A program made the position numbers and the translations under genes. From NCBI GenBank assembly GCA_900556625.1, contig USPQ01000058.1, positions 1-16,532 of the forward strand: a DNA stretch of 16,532 nt. Reading direction: 5' to 3'. This DNA is from an uncultured Bacteroides sp. GTDB taxonomy: Bacteria > Bacteroidota > Bacteroidia > Bacteroidales > Bacteroidaceae. Shown here in pieces: positions 12,842 through 16,532 of this stretch. How positions within the stretch are numbered: position 1 is the stretch's first letter; every line of letters starts with the position of its first letter. The notes under the pieces were generated by a model. It did not search any database, was not told the DNA's origin, and was given only the letters and a program-made list of their open reading frames with translations.

Positions 12842-15394
12842 ATGAGACTAATCGTAAAAGGTACACTGACGCTCTTTCTTTTATTGTTAATCAGTATTCC
12901 TCTAAGCGCACAGTATGTAGTGCAAGGAGTGGTGACTGATTCTCTGACAAAAGAACCTCTACCTTATGCATCTGTACGTTTGAAAGACACGACTGAGGGA
13001 ACTACGACCGGCAGTGATGGACGCTTTTATTTCAAGACCAACCGTTCCGAAGCAATTCTTGTGATATCGGTCATCGGCTATAACGAAAATAGTCGGAGGA
13101 TTTATCCAGCCCGTAATTTATTCTACAAAGTAGCGCTTGCACCTACTGCTTATGACCTTTCTGAAGTCGTGGTAAAACCCAAACGGGAACGTTACCGGAA
13201 AAAAGATAATCCGGCAGTGGAGTTTGTTCGTCGGATGATTGAGAGTCGTGATAATTATTCTCCAAATGAAAAAGATTTTTGGCAACGCGAACGTTATGAG
13301 AAGACTACTTTCGCGCTGAATAATTTTGATGAAGAGAAGCAGAAGAAATGGTTATATCGTAAATTTGATTTTCTTACCGAGTATATAGATACTTCTGCCG
13401 TCACCGGTAAACCTATTCTTACCGTATCAGCCCGAGAGTTGCTTGCTACGGACTATTATCGGAAATCTCCCCGCTCCGAGAAACAATGGGTGAAAGGACG
13501 CAAACAGGCAGGTGTTGATGAGTTCCTTTCCAAACAAGGGATGCAGGCTGCTATCAACGAAGTTTTCAAGGATGTGGATATTTACGAAAATAACATTTCC
13601 CTGTTTACCAATAAGTTTGTCAGTCCACTGTCCCGAATCGGTACGGGATTCTATAAGTATTATCTGATGGATACATTGCAGATAGCCGGTGAACCTTGTG
13701 TAGATCTGGCTTTCACCCCATTTAACTCCGAGTCTTTCGGATTCAACGGACATCTGTATGTAGTGCTCGACTCTACTTATTTTGTCAAACGTGCCGTGTT
13801 CAACTTTCCCAAAAAGATAAACCTGAATTTTGTAGACTATATGTTGCTCGAACAGGAATTCAAACGTGCCGAAGACGGTACGCGCCTACTCGATCATGAA
13901 AGCATTACGGTTGAATTTAAGTTGACCGAAGGGCAGGATGGGATCTTTGCCCGTCGTGTGGCGGATTATAGCAATTATACATTTGCACCGACTGCAGAAG
14001 CCGACAAGGTTTTCACCAAGCCGGAACGTATCATTGAAGAAACGGAGGCTTTGGCGCGTTCCGAATCTTTTTGGGCGGAGAATCGCCCGGAAGCCGCTAT
14101 CTCGCAACAAGAAAATTCGGTAGATCACTTGATGGCACAGTTGCGCAGTTATCCGGTCTATTATTGGACAGAGAAGGTGCTTTCTATCCTCTTTACCGGA
14201 TATATCCCGACCTCTAAGGAAGCGCCTCTTTTCTATATTGGCCCGATGAACGCCACTATTAGTGGTAATACACTCGAAGGTCCCCGTATTCGTGCCGGAG
14301 GGATGACAACTGCCTGGCTTAATCCTCATCTGTTTGCAAAAGGGTACATTGCGTACGGTTTTAAGGATGAACGTGTGAAAGGATTGGCGGAACTGGAATA
14401 TTCGTTCAAAAAGAAAAAAGAATATGCTAACGAATTTCCTATTCACTCTTTGAAGTTACATTACGAGTCTGATGTCAACCAATACGGACAAAATTACCTG
14501 TATACGAGTAAAGATAATGTGTTTCTGGCTTTGAAACGTGAAAAGGATGACCGTATCGGTTATTTCAAACAGGCGGAAATGACCTATACCAATGAATTCT
14601 ATTCGGGCTTTTCTTTCCAATTGACAGCCCGCAGGCGGACGGATGAGTCTTCGTATCTGATTCCTTTTCTGCGAAAAGAAGGCAACGTTTATACTCCGGT
14701 CAAGGATTTTTCTACCAGTGCGGCTGAGTTGAAGTTACGTTATGCCCCTAATGAGAAGTTTTTCCAAACTCAATGGAACCGTTTCCCCGTTTCGTTGGAT
14801 GCACCTGTCTTTACCTTATCGCATACTATTGCCGGTAAGGGTATTTTAGGTAGCGATTATACATATAACCATACTGAGGCCGGTATCCAGAAGCGGTTCT
14901 GGTTTTCTGCTTTCGGCTATACGGATATTATTCTGAAAGCGGGTAAAGTGTGGAACAAAGTTCCTTTCCCCTTGTTAATCATGCCCAATGCCAACCTTTC
15001 TTATACCATTCAGCCTGAATCTTATTCATTGATGAATGCGATGGAATTTATGAATGACGAATATTTCTCATGGGATGTTACCTATTTCCTCAACGGTTGG
15101 TTATTCAATCGTATTCCATTGTTAAAGAAGCTAAAATGGAGGGAGGTTGTCTCATGTCGCGGGTTGTATGGGCATTTAAGTGATAAGAACAATCCGGCCT
15201 TGAGTGATGGCTTGTTCGCTTTTCCGATAGCGAACACACAGTCAATGGGGAAAACACCATACGTGGAGGCAGGGATAGGTATTGAAAATATTCTCAAGGT
15301 ATTACGCTTGGACTATGTGTGGAGGCTTACATACCGTGATGCACCCGGAATTGACAAATCAGGATTGAGGATAAGTCTCCACATGACCTTCTAA
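12842..15394 (+). CDS. DUF5686 outer-membrane protein with carboxypeptidase-regulatory-like domain
   Basis: 850-aa exported protein. The signal peptide (about 1-23) ends LSAQ. A carboxypeptidase-D-regulatory-like beta-sandwich (about 26-110) follows, with VVQGVVTDSLTKEPLPYASV, GTTTGSDGRFYF and VVISVIGY-like strands, then LSEVVVKP, the same N-terminal block found in TonB-dependent SusC-type proteins. The rest is the DUF5686 region: a mixed part to about 440, then many alternating aromatic strands (for example HLFAKGYIAYGFKDERVKG) and a terminal ISLHMTF ending in Phe, as in outer-membrane beta-barrels. There is no plug domain or TonB box by eye, so it is probably not a transporter of the SusC class. 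The biochemical role of the family is not established. It is flanked by the kinase and the inositol-phosphate synthase, each with its own promoter. Confidence 0.88.
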   Translation: MRLIVKGTLTLFLLLLISIPLSAQYVVQGVVTDSLTKEPLPYASVRLKDTTEGTTTGSDGRFYFKTNRSEAILVISVIGYNENSRRIYPARNLFYKVALAPTAYDLSEVVVKPKRERYRKKDNPAVEFVRRMIESRDNYSPNEKDFWQRERYEKTTFALNNFDEEKQKKWLYRKFDFLTEYIDTSAVTGKPILTVSARELLATDYYRKSPRSEKQWVKGRKQAGVDEFLSKQGMQAAINEVFKDVDIYENNISLFTNKFVSPLSRIGTGFYKYYLMDTLQIAGEPCVDLAFTPFNSESFGFNGHLYVVLDSTYFVKRAVFNFPKKINLNFVDYMLLEQEFKRAEDGTRLLDHESITVEFKLTEGQDGIFARRVADYSNYTFAPTAEADKVFTKPERIIEETEALARSESFWAENRPEAAISQQENSVDHLMAQLRSYPVYYWTEKVLSILFTGYIPTSKEAPLFYIGPMNATISGNTLEGPRIRAGGMTTAWLNPHLFAKGYIAYGFKDERVKGLAELEYSFKKKKEYANEFPIHSLKLHYESDVNQYGQNYLYTSKDNVFLALKREKDDRIGYFKQAEMTYTNEFYSGFSFQLTARRRTDESSYLIPFLRKEGNVYTPVKDFSTSAAELKLRYAPNEKFFQTQWNRFPVSLDAPVFTLSHTIAGKGILGSDYTYNHTEAGIQKRFWFSAFGYTDIILKAGKVWNKVPFPLLIMPNANLSYTIQPESYSLMNAMEFMNDEYFSWDVTYFLNGWLFNRIPLLKKLKWREVVSCRGLYGHLSDKNNPALSDGLFAFPIANTQSMGKTPYVEAGIGIENILKVLRLDYVWRLTYRDAPGIDKSGLRISLHMTF

Positions 15395-15461
15395 AAGTTA
15401 AATCCTGCTAATTGCCATGTTTATATGACAAATAAAGCTCGTTTTAATAATTAATTAATCT

Positions 15462-15469
15462 TATTTTTG
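15462..15469 (+). promoter_or_regulatory. promoter -7 element (TATTTTTG) for inositol-phosphate synthase
   Basis: TATTTTTG matches the Bacteroides -7 consensus 33 nt before the ATG. The -33 match is poor (GTTTTA at 15441-15446). The surrounding 100 bp are very A/T rich and show no terminator hairpin for the preceding gene. Confidence 0.55.
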
Positions 15470-15502
15470 CAACAATTTTAGTTTAATTTTAATAGAATAG
15501 AA

Positions 15503-16532
15503 ATGAAACAAGAAATTAAGCCCGCTACCGGACGTCTCGGCGTGTTGGTAGTTGGAGTGGGTGGAGCAGTTGCTACCACAATGATTACGGGTACACTAGC
15601 CTCTCGCAAGGGACTGGCAAAACCGATAGGATCTATTTCACAGTTGGCTACTATGCGCATGGAAAACAATGAGGAAAAACTTATCAAAGATGTTGTACCT
15701 TTGACAGATTTGAATGACATTGTTTTCGGAGGTTGGGATATTTTCCCGGATAACGCATACGAGGCTGCTATGTATGCAGAAGTCTTGAAAGAAAAAGACC
15801 TGAACGGAGTAAAAGACGAATTGGAAGCCATCAAGCCAATGCCGGCAGCTTTCGATCACAATTTTGCTAAACGTCTGAATGGTACTTATATCAAGAATGC
15901 TGCTACCCGTTGGGACATGGTAGAACAACTCCGTCAGGATATCCGTGACTTTAAGGCTGCTAACAACTGCGACCGCATCGTTGTTCTTTGGGCTGCCAGC
16001 ACAGAAATCTACGTTCCGTTGTCTGACGAACATCAGTCACTCGCTGCTTTGGAAAAAGCAATGAAGGAGAATAATACGGAAGTTATTTCTCCGAGTATGT
16101 GTTACGCTTATGCTGCTATTGCAGAAGGTGCTCCGTTTATTATGGGTGCTCCTAACTTGTGCGTAGATACTCCGGCTATGTGGGAATTCTCTAAAAAGAT
16201 GAATGTGCCTATCTCAGGAAAAGACTTCAAGAGTGGTCAGACTTTGATGAAGACTGTATTGGCTCCGATGTTCAAGACTCGTATGTTGGGTGTGAGCGGT
16301 TGGTTCTCTACCAATATATTGGGTAATCGTGATGGTGAAGTGCTTGATCAGCCGGAAAACTTCAAAACAAAAGAAGTCAGCAAGCTGTCTGTAATCGATA
16401 CTATCTTCGAACCTGAAAAATTCCCCGATCTTTACGGAGATGTTTATCATAAGGTACGTATCAACTACTATCCTCCTCGCAAAGACAACAAAGAAGCATG
16501 GGACAATATCGACATCTTCGGATGGATGGGCT
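15503..16532 (+). CDS. ino1: myo-inositol-1-phosphate synthase (partial, 3' end outside window)
   Basis: NAD-dependent enzyme that cyclises glucose 6-phosphate to inositol 3-phosphate. The first 343 codons are present without a stop; family members in Bacteroides are about 430 aa, so some 85 codons are missing. The ATG at 15503 opens MKQEIKPATGRLGVLVVGVG, the Rossmann glycine motif continuing as GGAVATT. Further family blocks are VVLWAASTEIY (NAD site), GAPNLCVDTPAMWEF, SGKDFKSGQTLMKTVLAP, NILGNRDGEVL and SKLSVID, which carry the lysines and acidic residues of the active site. In gut Bacteroides this enzyme heads a cluster making inositol phospholipids and related sphingolipids. Continuation of such an operon downstream is inferred. 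Confidence 0.95.
   Translation, partial: MKQEIKPATGRLGVLVVGVGGAVATTMITGTLASRKGLAKPIGSISQLATMRMENNEEKLIKDVVPLTDLNDIVFGGWDIFPDNAYEAAMYAEVLKEKDLNGVKDELEAIKPMPAAFDHNFAKRLNGTYIKNAATRWDMVEQLRQDIRDFKAANNCDRIVVLWAASTEIYVPLSDEHQSLAALEKAMKENNTEVISPSMCYAYAAIAEGAPFIMGAPNLCVDTPAMWEFSKKMNVPISGKDFKSGQTLMKTVLAPMFKTRMLGVSGWFSTNILGNRDGEVLDQPENFKTKEVSKLSVIDTIFEPEKFPDLYGDVYHKVRINYYPPRKDNKEAWDNIDIFGWMG

Noticed and set aside
13886..14446. 186-codon minus-strand frame inside the DUF5686 gene
   Set aside because: Antisense shadow of a clear outer-membrane protein gene; composition is odd and no motif is visible.
15478..16033. minus-strand frames opposite inositol-phosphate synthase
   Set aside because: The plus strand carries an uninterrupted, well-conserved enzyme over the same bases.

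Overview
The window fits a gut Bacteroides chromosome. The evidence is the recurring -7 element of the TAnnTTTG type, the absence of strong Shine-Dalgarno sites, the protein families present (DUF5686/carboxypeptidase-regulatory-like outer-membrane protein, short Crp-type regulator, LysM glucosaminidase), and a myo-inositol-1-phosphate synthase of the Bacteroides inositol-lipid type. Species cannot be fixed from the sequence alone. No rRNA, tRNA, CRISPR array or complete insertion sequence is visible.

Left part (1-8363), all genes on the minus strand. From right to left in transcription order: cdd (cytidine deaminase) and an AraC-family regulator 2 nt apart; an rclC-like membrane protein and an rclA-like flavin disulfide reductase, which resemble the E. 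coli reactive-chlorine-resistance genes; an ABC-F ATPase behind a leader of about 200 nt with two tiny ORFs; then a tightly packed nudC-like / crp-like / acyltransferase-3 group that may continue past the left edge. Three non-coding elements stand out. A 193-bp palindromic MITE-like insertion with a 9-bp target duplication lies between the ABC-F and nudC genes. Four 22-bp tandem repeats lie between rclA and the ABC-F gene. A pair of 8-bp direct repeats, arranged like an AraC operator, abuts the rclC promoter.

Right part (8475-16532), all genes on the plus strand: a secreted glucosaminidase with two LysM modules; the decayed remnant of a type II NADH dehydrogenase (5' truncation, one frameshift, one internal deletion); an orphan membrane histidine kinase with a periplasmic substrate-binding-like sensor, whose promoter is bracketed by a perfect 13-bp inverted repeat; a large DUF5686 outer-membrane protein; and the first 343 codons of myo-inositol-1-phosphate synthase, cut off by the window end.

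Working together: cdd-araC probably supplies the regulator that activates rclC-rclA, giving a stress module against HOCl, disulfide or metal stress. The ABC-F gene looks like a ribosome-protection gene under leader control. The inositol-phosphate synthase probably opens an inositol-lipid operon beyond the right edge. Most genes are ordinary Bacteroides genes; the less described content is in the intergenic elements.
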